NCBI RefSeq assembly: GCF_002197665.1 | Contig: NZ_NBBJ01000005.1 | Coordinates: forward strand, 62,001 to 126,000 | Origin: Sphingomonas mucosissima | GTDB taxonomy: Bacteria > Pseudomonadota > Alphaproteobacteria > Sphingomonadales > Sphingomonadaceae | Direction: 5' to 3' | Length of the DNA: 64,000 nucleotides | Shown: positions 1 to 7,623 of the stretch, one piece after another | Layout of the letters: every line of letters starts with the position of its first letter | Numbering within the stretch: position 1 is the first letter of the stretch | Notes under the pieces: generated by a model | Told to the model about the DNA's origin: nothing | Databases searched by the model: none | The model's input: the letters and a program-made list of their open reading frames with translations, nothing else | Made by a program: the position numbers and the translations under genes

Positions 1-83
1 TGATCCAGCAGATCTTCGGCGGGGCTACCCGGTCAATGCTGAAGGACTCGCCGGTGCCGCTGCTGCTGATGCACGACCGCTAA
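1..83 (+). CDS. Universal stress protein, C-terminal end only (partial)
   Basis: Only the last 26 codons lie in the window, read from position 3 to the TAA at 81-83. The tail GGATRSMLKDSPVPLLLMHD matches the conserved end of UspA-fold proteins, where a glycine-rich phosphate-binding loop is followed by a short helix and the final beta strand. Such proteins bind ATP or act as stress-response dimers in the cytoplasm. The N-terminus lies outside the window, so length and domain number (single or tandem Usp) cannot be told. The gene points away from the next gene. Confidence 0.7.
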   Translation, partial: IQQIFGGATRSMLKDSPVPLLLMHDR

Positions 84-147
84 GCGTGGAGCGGGGGCGG
101 GCGGCATCGGCCCGTCCCCGCCATCAGGGGTGAGATAGCCCGTCGCG

Positions 148-1146
148 TCAGGCGCCGGGGTGACGGGAAACGCACAGGCCGATCGCAGCGATCCGATCGA
201 CTTGCGCATAGGGCTCCTTGTCGAGCTCATCGCCGAAGATGTCGGGATCCAGCACGCGATAGTCATAGTCGAAGCCGGTCGCCGGCATCGCTTCGCCCAG
301 CGCATCCCGAACGACATCGCGCCCCGCCACAATCGAGACTCCCGTGTGCATCACAAAACGGCCGCCCGGCGCCAGCCTGGTCATTGCGGCCAGCGTCCAG
401 TCGAGCGAGAGCTTGCCACCGTAGAGGTCTCCGCCGTCGCGATAGGCGCGCCGATCGGGATCGATCATGAACGGCGGATGCGAGACGATGAGATCAAAGG
501 GACCGTCCACGTCCTGCGGCGATTGCGCACGCGTGGTCCGATGATCGATGCCGGCAAAGGTCGCGTTTACCGAGGCGAGCGAGAGCGCCTTGGGATTGAT
601 GTCCGCCAGGGTGAGGAGCGCATTGCCGTGCAGGGCAGCGGCGACGATCCCGCCGACACCCGCACCTGCGCCATAATCCATGATCCGCGCTCTGGACGGC
701 AGGCCCGAGAGGTTGCGGGAGATATAGTCGGCGAAGCGGTAGCTGTCCGGACCCAGGAACACGGCATCCTGCTGCTGCGTCGGATACCGCGAGTGCACGA
801 ACAATTGGCCGAAGACGTTTGATACGCGAACCGCTGCCCGGACCAGGCCGTCGGGGCGCCGCTCCAGCAAGGATGCTTGCTCCAGCGCGTGGAGGATCGC
901 CGGGTCCAGCCGGTCAGCGTTGCAGGGGAGCGACCAACCCAGCAGATCAGCCGTGGTCGCGCCGACCTGACGATCGGGGCGTTGCAGCACACGGGCATGG
1001 GACGCGGGCGTGGGCGCGATGAAATCATAGTCTTGTGCGCGCAAATGCACCAATAAATCAAGCAACGCTGCCCGCGGCGCATCATCTGCCACCAAGGGAA
1101 CAGCGCTGCCGCTTTCGGCGTTCATGCTAATCTGAGTTAAGTTCAT
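148..1146 (-). CDS. Class I SAM-dependent methyltransferase (small-domain MTS type)
   Basis: A 332-residue protein with a Rossmann methyltransferase core in its C-terminal two thirds. DYGAGAGVGG is the SAM-binding motif I, and DLIVSHPPF is a motif IV of the NPPF/NPPY kind with His in place of Asn, which suggests a base-type or glutamine-type amino-group substrate as in HemK, RsmC or RlmG relatives. The N-terminal 120 residues resemble no domain I can name and may recognise the substrate. The ATG at 1146 and a second ATG seven codons later (1125) are both possible starts. A perfect 7-bp inverted repeat lies 15 bp upstream of the first start. The actual substrate cannot be deduced. Confidence 0.7.
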   Translation of the reverse strand: MNLTQISMNAESGSAVPLVADDAPRAALLDLLVHLRAQDYDFIAPTPASHARVLQRPDRQVGATTADLLGWSLPCNADRLDPAILHALEQASLLERRPDGLVRAAVRVSNVFGQLFVHSRYPTQQQDAVFLGPDSYRFADYISRNLSGLPSRARIMDYGAGAGVGGIVAAALHGNALLTLADINPKALSLASVNATFAGIDHRTTRAQSPQDVDGPFDLIVSHPPFMIDPDRRAYRDGGDLYGGKLSLDWTLAAMTRLAPGGRFVMHTGVSIVAGRDVVRDALGEAMPATGFDYDYRVLDPDIFGDELDKEPYAQVDRIAAIGLCVSRHPGA

Positions 1147-1160
1147 GATATCGCCTGGGT

Positions 1161-1179
1161 TGTTGACGGTTCGTCAACA
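1161..1179. promoter_or_regulatory. Perfect inverted repeat, candidate operator of the methyltransferase gene
   Basis: TGTTGAC-GGTTC-GTCAACA: two 7-bp arms with a 5-bp centre, 15 bp upstream of the methyltransferase start at 1146. Size and symmetry suit a dimeric TetR- or MarR-type repressor. There is no T-run and no upstream gene on that strand to terminate. No regulator gene is adjacent, so the binding protein is unknown. Confidence 0.45.
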
Positions 1180-1390
1180 GTGAACCGGAGTGCAGGGGCT
1201 TTGTTCCGGTGGCGCCCGGGGCGATTAATCCTTGATCTTTGCTATGCGCGTTCAGGCGGATTTCCGCCAGCGGGATGCGGCGGGCGAACAGCGGCTCGTC
1301 CGAAGCTCGGTGAGGTCGGCGCGCTTCCGCCCGATATGGGCATAGGACACGCGCTCGGCGGCAAGGAGCACGTTGGCGTGATGCCAGCCC
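1180..1390. other. Region without a recognisable gene
   Basis: Between the methyltransferase promoter and the lipocalin remnant. Short reading frames exist on both strands but none has a ribosome site, a family I know or convincing codon bias. A minus-strand frame between about 1436 and 1255 (containing RVSYAHIGRKRADL) looks peptide-like and could be the tail of an unrelated gene joined to the lipocalin remnant, but I cannot assign it. Confidence 0.4.
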
Positions 1391-1859
1391 TTGCCTGGCT
1401 CCCGGATCATGTTCGCGGCGGGCACGGCGGACATTGTCGAACTCGATCCGGTTCAATTCGTGCGAGCCAGCGATTACGAGGCATCATTTCAGAAGGGCAT
1501 AAACGCTGTTACGGCGGACTATTCGCGCAACAGCGACGGCTCGATCCGAGTGGTCAATCGTGGCCGCACCGGCGGCGTAGGCGGCCAGGAAAAATCATCA
1601 ACCGGCAAAGCAAAAGTCGTCGACGCGACCACCAACGCCAAGCTGAAGGTTTCGTTTTTCGGGCCATTCTACGGCAATTATCGGGTGCTGGATCACGGAG
1701 ATCGCTACGAATGGTCGATCGTGGGTGAGCCATCGGGCGATATCTCTGGGCGCTTACCCGAGAACGGAACCCGGACCCCGCGATAATTGCCATGCTGGAG
1801 ACGCGCGTGGGCGCGCTGGGATATGATCGGTCGCTGATCTGGCGAACGCAGCAGCCGTG
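1391..1859 (+). pseudogene. Bacterial lipocalin (Blc-like), 5'-degraded and frameshifted
   Basis: The frame from about 1435 to 1740 encodes lipocalin text: NAVTADYSRNSDGSIRVVNR, then GKAKVVD, KVSFFGPFYGNY and EWSIVGEPSGD. At about 1738-1742 the homology leaves this frame and continues one base over as YLWALTRERNPDPA, then GYDRSLIWRTQQP and a stop at 1857-1859, which is the normal Blc C-terminus. One missing base in the run ggcgatatctc explains the jump. The N-terminal side is also damaged: after VELD the expected Trp-Tyr-Glu of the lipocalin GxW motif is absent, and no lipoprotein signal peptide is found upstream. Blc proteins are outer-membrane lipoproteins that bind lipids. A base-calling error could explain the frameshift but not the lost N-terminus. 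Confidence 0.75.
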
Positions 1860-1909
1860 AGCGACGCGGCCCGGGCCCGGAGCGTATTCCCGGCCCGGTC
1901 ACGCGCGGA

Positions 1910-2419
1910 TCAACCTTCGGCGCTGGGCGCGTCCGACGCCGCCTTGCGGCCGCGCTTGGCAGAGCCCGTCTGATCGGCGGACTTCGTGATCTTAGTACCG
2001 GGCTTGCGGCCAAGGCCCAGCTTCTTTGCCACTTCACGACGCGCCGCGGAATAGCCCGGCGCGACCATCGGGTAGTCGGGCTTCAGGCCGTAGCGCTGGC
2101 GATAGTCCTCGGGCGAGAGACCGTGCGCGTTGAGATGCCGCCTGAGGCTGCGGTACTTCTTTCCATCAATCATCGAGACGATGAATTCGGGATCGGCCAG
2201 CGATTTGCGGGCCGTGATGGCCGGCTTGTGCTCAGGCGCGTCGGGCGCCGCCTCCTGCGTGGAAGCCGTGGCTTTTCCAAGATTTTGCACCGCTTCGTAG
2301 AGCGATGCGAGAACGCCCGGCACATCGTCGGGGTTAACCCGGGTATTCGGATTGGCAAGCCACGCGATGGTTAGCTCGGTTGCCAAAAGGGTGCTGTCGT
2401 CGTTTAGCTTATCAGTCAT
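1910..2419 (-). CDS. MucR/Ros-family transcriptional regulator
   Basis: A 169-residue protein with the MucR fold. The core reads ADPEFIVSMIDGKKYRSLRR followed by HLNAHGLSPEDYRQRYGL, equivalent to the Ros zinc-finger region. The two Cys that coordinate zinc in Ros are replaced (around the IVSM segment), while the helix carrying both His is kept, so this belongs to the zinc-independent variants known in alphaproteobacteria. The tail after residue 130 is Lys/Arg-rich (GRKPGTK, KRGRKAA) and may add non-specific DNA contacts. MucR proteins repress AT-rich targets such as exopolysaccharide, motility and virulence genes. It stands alone beside AT-richer DNA. Confidence 0.85.
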   Translation of the reverse strand: MTDKLNDDSTLLATELTIAWLANPNTRVNPDDVPGVLASLYEAVQNLGKATASTQEAAPDAPEHKPAITARKSLADPEFIVSMIDGKKYRSLRRHLNAHGLSPEDYRQRYGLKPDYPMVAPGYSAARREVAKKLGLGRKPGTKITKSADQTGSAKRGRKAASDAPSAEG

Positions 2420-3012
2420 GGCGCTTTCTATCGAATGCTATCTGCCCGAGGAAGTAAGGGCTTTCACAATGCTGAAGTTCATCAGGATCTGATAATCGGA
2501 CAATGTGTCCCAATGCTTCGCTGAGGTGAAGAGCGCTTTGCTCCTCTGATGTGCCAGATGGCAAGACACAAATTTGTAATGGCGTTCATGTTTTCCATCA
2601 ATGGGACGAGTGGGTCAGTGTGACTCACCGATCATTGCTCACCAATCCAGTTCATCGTGACGAATTCGAGAACTCTGCGCCGCCTAGAGAACAGTCGAAA
2701 GAAGATCTTCCGGCGATCATGTCGGTGCTCGTGATGCCGGACACTTTGTCCGATAAAGCACGCAAGATGTTCGAATGCGCTATGGCGCCGGACGCAGATC
2801 GCGCGAGCACAGCGGCGAAGCACCGATCACATTTGCTGTTCTTTACGGCGGTCCCGGCCGAGCGACCTGTCGACGAGCGCACCACCGAAATCCGCGACCA
2901 AACGCCGCACCGTGTTGATCGAGCGAATGGCACGGCTTCTGCGGTGAACGCCGGCCAATTCGCGGTGGATGGAGCGGGGGGCCTTTCTCCTGTGCGCTCT
3001 GGCGCTTAGCAG
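2420..3012. other. AT-richer region, no convincing gene
   Basis: Composition is visibly lower in G+C than the flanks, especially 2440-2750. A plus-strand frame runs from 2551 to 3009 (152 codons) but its third positions are nearly random, it has no ribosome site and no family resemblance, so I do not call it a gene. A near-perfect 8-bp inverted repeat (GTGGGTCA-gtg-TGACTCAC, one mismatch) sits at 2610-2628. The region could hold the promoter of the MucR-type gene and decayed or acquired DNA. Confidence 0.4.
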
Positions 3013-3030
3013 GTGCGCAAAGGGAGTTTC

Positions 3031-4122
3031 ATGTTCGCCAAAACCGTCAGCAGGCTGTGCGCGATAGCCATCACAGGCCTAATCGCCGCGTGCGTTCCTG
3101 CGGCACCGCCGGCGTCAACGCCGGCCGCGCCGCCGCCGGTTCGGCAGCCGGCTTACCCTCCAGCCCGGCCGGCGCCCGTGCGTCCGCAAGCGCCGGCGGC
3201 GCTGCTGAATGCCGTTCAGGCGTTGGGGCAGAGCTTCAACGGCGATGTGGGCATCTCCGTTCGAGATGTTGAGGAGGGCTGGACGGTTGCTTGGGCGGGC
3301 GACAAACCGCGACCGCAGCAAAGTGTCAGCAAATTGTGGGTGGCTATTGCGCTGATGGATGCGGTGGACCGGGGCCGGCTGGGTATCGACCACAGCGTGA
3401 CTGTCCGGCAGTCGGACCTGACATTGTTTCACCAGCCCATTCGTCCGCTCGTAGGGAAGGACGGATACCGAACAACTATCGGCGACCTGCTCCACGGCGC
3501 CATGACGCGCAGTGACAATACCGCAAACGATGTGCTGCTCTGGAGAGTGGGAGGCCCGGACACCGTTCGGAGAACTTTGGCCGAAAAGGGCGTCGCGGGG
3601 GTTACGTTTGGGCCTGGTGAGCGCTTGCTTCAGGCGCGAACGGCCGGCCTGACATGGCAACCCGAATGGGCCGGCGGATGGGGCTTCCTTCAGGCACGCG
3701 CCGCGATGAGCTATGAGGCGCGCAAGCGAGCGCTCGACCGCTACCTTGCTGATCCGGAGGATGGCGCCTCCGCCAATGGCGTGACCCTGGGACTGGCGCT
3801 GCTGGCGCAAGGCAAGTTGCTGAGCCCGGCGTCCACCGAAAAGCTGCTGTCGCTGATGCGGGCCAGCAAGACGGGAACGTTGCGGCTGAAGTCGGGGCTG
3901 CGGCCGGGGTGGACGCTAGCGCACAAGACGGGAACGGGCCAGGATCTCGGCAACCTTTCTACAGGCTATAACGACGTGGGGCTGATCGTCGCGCCCGATG
4001 GCCACCGCTATGCCGTGGCGGTGATGATCGCGAGCACGCGCCAGCCGATCCCGGCGCGAATGCGGCTGATGGGCGATGTTTCCCGGGCGATCGTATCTTC
4101 TCACGTCGGCACGGGCGGCTGA
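3031..4122 (+). CDS. Serine hydrolase with class A beta-lactamase fold, lipoprotein
   Basis: The ATG at 3031 is chosen over a GTG at 3013 because AAGGGAG ends 5 bases before it. The protein (363 residues) begins with a lipoprotein signal whose lipobox is LIAAC, then a Pro/Ala-rich linker of about 40 residues. The catalytic fold follows: SVSK (the SxxK nucleophile motif), RSDN (the SDN loop) and HKTGTG (the KTG strand). I do not see a clear ExxLN omega-loop motif, which carries the deacylating Glu in true class A beta-lactamases, so hydrolysis of beta-lactams is uncertain. It may be a penicillin-binding or esterase-like relative anchored in the periplasm. The next gene is convergent. Confidence 0.75.
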   Translation: MFAKTVSRLCAIAITGLIAACVPAAPPASTPAAPPPVRQPAYPPARPAPVRPQAPAALLNAVQALGQSFNGDVGISVRDVEEGWTVAWAGDKPRPQQSVSKLWVAIALMDAVDRGRLGIDHSVTVRQSDLTLFHQPIRPLVGKDGYRTTIGDLLHGAMTRSDNTANDVLLWRVGGPDTVRRTLAEKGVAGVTFGPGERLLQARTAGLTWQPEWAGGWGFLQARAAMSYEARKRALDRYLADPEDGASANGVTLGLALLAQGKLLSPASTEKLLSLMRASKTGTLRLKSGLRPGWTLAHKTGTGQDLGNLSTGYNDVGLIVAPDGHRYAVAVMIASTRQPIPARMRLMGDVSRAIVSSHVGTGG

Positions 4123-4172
4123 CGACGGGCGGTGCATCGGCGTCGCTCGCCGCCAGCCAGGTCACATTGCGC

Positions 4173-5441
4173 TCAGCCTGCGGGCTCGTTCGTTGGGGGG
4201 GTCGGCCGGGTGAGCCACTTGAGACCGCCAGCCGCGGCCATGAAGGTGATGCCCAGCGCGGCCTTGTCTCTTTTGCCCATGAGCGTGAGACCCAGCGTCG
4301 CGAAAACCGATGGAAGCAGGCCGACCTTGCCGATGGTGCCGATGCGCAGTGCACGGTCCAGGTTGCGACTGAGCGCCAACTCGCCCCTGACGGTGCCGGT
4401 GGCAGGATGGAGCGGGCGGGCGGCCTTGCCAGTGGCGATGTCTGAGCCGGCTTTCGGCGCCGCCTCGGCGCCGCTTGCCACCGTATCGGCGGCATAGGCG
4501 CCGCGCGTGCCCATCGGCTGCTCCGCGCCCGTCGTGGTGTCGCGGGCGGTCTGCCGTTCAAGCTCACAATTGAATTCGGCGCCGAGCAGCAGGACGTAGG
4601 CGGAAAGATACAGCCAGGTGAGCAACACCACCGCCGCGCCTAGCGAGCCGTAGGTCGCATCATAGCTGCCGAAATTGGACACATACAGGCCGAAGCCGAG
4701 CGTCATGATGACCCAGGCGAGGGACGCAAGCGCCGAGCCGGGGGTGAGCCACACCCACTTGGCGCCATCCCGATTGGGAGCAAAGCGATACAATGTTGCC
4801 GCAGCGGCTGCGCCGACGGCTGCCATGATCAGATGGGACAGGATCTTGCCAAGGATCAGCAGCGGCGCCGGCAACGTTGGGAACAGATGCTCAAGCGCGC
4901 CCATCGCCGTAATGGCGATCACGGCGAGGATCGCGCTCAGGACGCCGCCCGCGGTGATCGCCAGGGCGATCAGGTTCAGTTTCACGAACCCGCGTGTTTC
5001 CTCCTCGTCATACGCGATGTTGAGCGCGGTGATGATCGCGGTGGATCCCTTCATCGCGCCGTAAAGGGCGATGGCGAGGGCGATCAGCAGGCCGAAGCCT
5101 TTCTTGCCGTCCGACGTCGACACGACGTTCGCCAACTGCTCGCCGATCAGCCGCGCCGCATCGGCCGGCATCAGCTCGGTTAGCGAGCGGACGTTGTTCA
5201 TCACGGTTTCGGGCGTGGCGATCAGCCCGTAGCTCAGCACGATGGCGCCCAGCATCGGCACCAACGCGAGAATGCCGCAGAATGCCACGCCGGAAGCGAC
5301 CAGACTGATATTGTCCTGCCCCGCCTCCTTCCAGCTGCGCAGCGCGACATCCTTCCAGCCACGTGGCGGTATCGCCCATGGCCGGGCCGCATTCTGGCCG
5401 CGTTCCGCCTTAGCTGCCGCTTGGCTTGTGCTTGCCATCAT
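4173..5441 (-). CDS. YihY/BrkB-family inner-membrane protein
   Basis: A 422-residue integral membrane protein. The PWAIPPRGWKDVALRSWKEA entry, the segment ASGVAFCGILALVPMLGAIV and the later YDATYGSLGAAVVLLTWLYL are hallmarks of the YihY/BrkB (formerly 'ribonuclease BN') family. About six transmembrane helices occupy residues 45-290; the C-terminal 130 residues are cytoplasmic or low complexity with a last hydrophobic stretch. The family has no settled function and is not a ribonuclease. GGAGG lies 6 bases before the ATG. An EcfG-like promoter (GGAAC-N16-TGTT) lies immediately upstream, suggesting general-stress expression. Confidence 0.85.
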   Translation of the reverse strand: MMASTSQAAAKAERGQNAARPWAIPPRGWKDVALRSWKEAGQDNISLVASGVAFCGILALVPMLGAIVLSYGLIATPETVMNNVRSLTELMPADAARLIGEQLANVVSTSDGKKGFGLLIALAIALYGAMKGSTAIITALNIAYDEEETRGFVKLNLIALAITAGGVLSAILAVIAITAMGALEHLFPTLPAPLLILGKILSHLIMAAVGAAAAATLYRFAPNRDGAKWVWLTPGSALASLAWVIMTLGFGLYVSNFGSYDATYGSLGAAVVLLTWLYLSAYVLLLGAEFNCELERQTARDTTTGAEQPMGTRGAYAADTVASGAEAAPKAGSDIATGKAARPLHPATGTVRGELALSRNLDRALRIGTIGKVGLLPSVFATLGLTLMGKRDKAALGITFMAAAGGLKWLTRPTPPTNEPAG

Positions 5442-5465
5442 TCCTCCAGATCATCGTCCGTACCG

Positions 5466-5490
5466 AACATGCTGACGCGCTTGACGTTCC
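5466..5490 (-). promoter_or_regulatory. EcfG-like promoter upstream of the YihY-family gene
   Basis: On the minus strand GGAAC (5490-5486) is followed after 16 bases by TGTT (5469-5466), one mismatch from the GGAAC/CGTT pattern used by the alphaproteobacterial general-stress sigma factor EcfG. The -10 is about 25 bases before the start codon, leaving room for a short leader with its GGAGG site. Confidence 0.4.
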
Positions 5491-5626
5491 AACGGTGCGG
5501 TCGGCCCGATGGGAATGCCATAGAAAACAAGGGCAACCGGCAGGCGGCACGGCACGTTAGGCGCCTGCGCCCGACCAATCACGATCGGCGCGTCACGCCG
5601 CGCCCATGGCCGGCATGGAGATTGCC

Positions 5627-5836
5627 ATGACCAAGACCCTCAAGGCCGGTGATCACGTGAAGTGGGATACGCCGCAGGGCGAAACATCCGGCACGGTGGT
5701 GCGCAAGGAAACGAGCACGACCAAGGCAGGCGGCCATACCGCCAAGGCCACGAAGGACGACCCGCAATATCGCGTAAAGAGCGACAAATCGGGCAAGGAA
5801 GCGATCCACAAGCCCGACGCGCTGAAGAAAGCATAA
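5627..5836 (+). CDS. DUF2945 (hypervirulence-associated, Tudor-like) small protein
   Basis: A 69-residue basic protein from ATG 5627 (another ATG at 5606 adds seven residues, but the family normally starts near MTKTLKAGDHVKW). The core GDHVKWDTPQGETSGTVV, then TKDDPQYRVKSDKSGKEAIH, matches the DUF2945 family, a small SH3/Tudor-like barrel. Its molecular role is unknown; the name comes from a fungal homologue. In alphaproteobacteria it is often found near stress genes. It diverges from the YihY-family gene. Confidence 0.8.
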   Translation: MTKTLKAGDHVKWDTPQGETSGTVVRKETSTTKAGGHTAKATKDDPQYRVKSDKSGKEAIHKPDALKKA

Positions 5837-5852
5837 CCACGCCGTTGCGCGC

Positions 5853-5887
5853 CATCCCTCGCCGATGGCCTGGCCCGGCGAGGGATG
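5853..5887. terminator. Bidirectional hairpin between convergent genes
   Basis: A perfect 12-bp stem, CATCCCTCGCCG (5853-5864) and CGGCGAGGGATG (5876-5887), with an 11-base loop, 16 bases after the DUF2945 stop and 30 bases beyond the stop of the convergent CoA-transferase gene. No T-run follows, so termination strength is unknown. Confidence 0.6.
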
Positions 5888-5917
5888 TGGCTCCGGGGAC
5901 AACCCCCCGCCTGAGGA

Positions 5918-7432
5918 TCAGGCGGGCAGCATCGTTCCCGTTTCCATGAAGCGCTGGTGCCACGACAATGCCTCGCCGGGCAGCGAGGGGGCATGGAGGC
6001 CGTAGGAGCCGCCCTTTGCCCGCGCGGCATAATCGGCGAGCAACGGCCTGTAGCTTGGATGGGCGCAGCGCTCGATCACCACGGAGGCGCGTTGACGCGG
6101 ACTGAGGCCGCGCAGATCGGCCAGCCCTTGTTCGGTTACGATCACCTGCACGTCCTGCATGATGTGGTCCACGTGGCTGACCTGCGGCACGATGGCGGAG
6201 ATCCGGCCGTCCTTCGCGGTCGACGGCGTCATGAAGATCGAGACATAGCCGTTGCGGGCGAAATCACCCGAGCCGCCGATGCCGTTCTGAATACGCGAGC
6301 CCATGACCAGCGTGGAATTCACGTTGCCGTAGATGTCCGCCTCGATCAGCCCGTTCATGGCGATACAACCGAGCCGGCGCACGAGCTCCGGATGGTTGCT
6401 GATCTCCTGCGGGCGCAGGATCATGCGGCTGGCATAGGAGGCCATGTTGGCATTCAGCCGATCGGCTGCGGCGGGGCTGAGCGAAAAGGCGGTGGCGGAG
6501 GCCATCCGCAGCTTGCCGGCATCCAGCAAGTCCAGCATGCCATCCTGTATCACTTCGGTGAACGCCGTCATCGGTTCGAACGGCGCATCCACAAGGCCGG
6601 AGAGCACGGCATTGGCGATGTTCCCAACGCCCGACTGGATCGGGAGCAGTGAGGCGGGCAGGCGGCCGCGCTTCACCTCGTGGCTGAGGAATTCGATGAT
6701 GTGCCCCGCGATCGCGAGCGCCTTGTCGTCAGGGGCGGCGAAGGGGAGGTTGCGATCGGGGGCGTCCGTCTCGACGACCGCGACCACCTTGTCCGGATCA
6801 CAGGCGAGGTACGGTGTGCCGATGCGATCGTCCGGCCGGGTGAGCGGGATGGGCACGCGCTGGGGCGGCAGGCGCGTACCGTAATAGATGTCGTGCGCTC
6901 CCTCCAGGGCGGCATTCTGCCAGCGATTGACCTCCAGGATCACGCGCTTCGCACGATCCAGCCACGTCTTGTTGTTGCCGACAGACGAGGAGGGGATCAG
7001 CGATCCGTCGGCGCGAATACCGCTTACCTCGATCACCGCAGTATCAAGGGTGCCGATGACGCCTTCCCACGCCATCGGCGCGACCTGGCTGAGGTGCATG
7101 TCGAGATAGTCGATCTCGCCGCGGTTGATCTTCTCGCGCGCCACGGGATCGGACGAATAGGGAAGGCGCTGCGCGATGCCGTCAACAGCGGCGAGCGCAC
7201 CGTCGAGCTCGGGGCCGGTGGAGGCGCCCGTCCACAGATTGATGCGAAACGGCCGGCCGCTCGCGCGCTCCCCCGCAATCCGACGGGCCAGCGCCTGCGG
7301 CACCGCCTTGGGATAGCCCGATCCGGTGAAGCCGCTCATGCCGACCGTCTCGCCGGGCTGGATGAGCGCGGCGGCGGTATCAGCGTCCGTGATGCGGGCG
7401 CGCAGAGTGGCGGAGGCTATACGATCGGACAC
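5918..7432 (-). CDS. Acetyl-CoA hydrolase / succinate CoA-transferase family protein
   Basis: A 504-residue protein from GTG 7432, chosen because the family begins near SDRIASATLRARI and an AGAG sits just upstream; a longer frame to 7474 adds 14 unlikely residues. PGETVGMSGFTGSGYPKAVP forms the N-terminal CoA-binding lobe. TEVIQDGMLDLLDAG carries the Glu expected to form the glutamyl-CoA intermediate, and NGIGGSGDFARNGY is the conserved C-terminal glycine loop. Family members (Cat1, ScpC, AarC) move CoA between acetyl-CoA, succinyl-CoA or propionyl-CoA and free acids, or hydrolyse acetyl-CoA. Which reaction applies here cannot be read from sequence. Confidence 0.85.
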   Translation of the reverse strand: MSDRIASATLRARITDADTAAALIQPGETVGMSGFTGSGYPKAVPQALARRIAGERASGRPFRINLWTGASTGPELDGALAAVDGIAQRLPYSSDPVAREKINRGEIDYLDMHLSQVAPMAWEGVIGTLDTAVIEVSGIRADGSLIPSSSVGNNKTWLDRAKRVILEVNRWQNAALEGAHDIYYGTRLPPQRVPIPLTRPDDRIGTPYLACDPDKVVAVVETDAPDRNLPFAAPDDKALAIAGHIIEFLSHEVKRGRLPASLLPIQSGVGNIANAVLSGLVDAPFEPMTAFTEVIQDGMLDLLDAGKLRMASATAFSLSPAAADRLNANMASYASRMILRPQEISNHPELVRRLGCIAMNGLIEADIYGNVNSTLVMGSRIQNGIGGSGDFARNGYVSIFMTPSTAKDGRISAIVPQVSHVDHIMQDVQVIVTEQGLADLRGLSPRQRASVVIERCAHPSYRPLLADYAARAKGGSYGLHAPSLPGEALSWHQRFMETGTMLPA

Positions 7433-7562
7433 ACGAAACTCTCTATCTGTTGGTGCGCAACGGCTGCCGTCCATTCGGTCGATCCGCCACCGATGTCGAG
7501 AAAAGAGCGCCGACCTGTGGACCTCGGCGGCTGAAGTTATTTCCGCCCCCGAGCGTGGCGGA

Positions 7563-7587
7563 GGAACGCGGAAGCTGCCAGCGCGTC
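7563..7587 (+). promoter_or_regulatory. EcfG-like promoter upstream of the Tat-exported SDR
   Basis: GGAAC (7563-7567), 16-base spacer, then CGTC (7584-7587), one mismatch from the CGTT -10. It lies about 37 bases before the SDR start at 7624. SDRs of this type are typical general-stress genes, which supports the assignment. Confidence 0.4.
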
Positions 7588-7623
7588 GGGTGTTTGGGGC
7601 TGCGTTCGATCAGGAGACGGTGA

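Noticed and set aside
1255..1436. Minus-strand peptide containing RVSYAHIGRKRADL
   Set aside because: Could be the tail of a decayed gene, but no family could be recognised and no start signal is seen.
2551..3009. A 152-codon plus-strand frame between the MucR-type and beta-lactamase-like genes
   Set aside because: Nearly random third positions, no ribosome site, no family resemblance; described only as an AT-richer region.
3031..4122. Acquired beta-lactamase resistance gene
   Set aside because: No mobile element beside it, similar composition to the core, and no clear omega-loop Glu.
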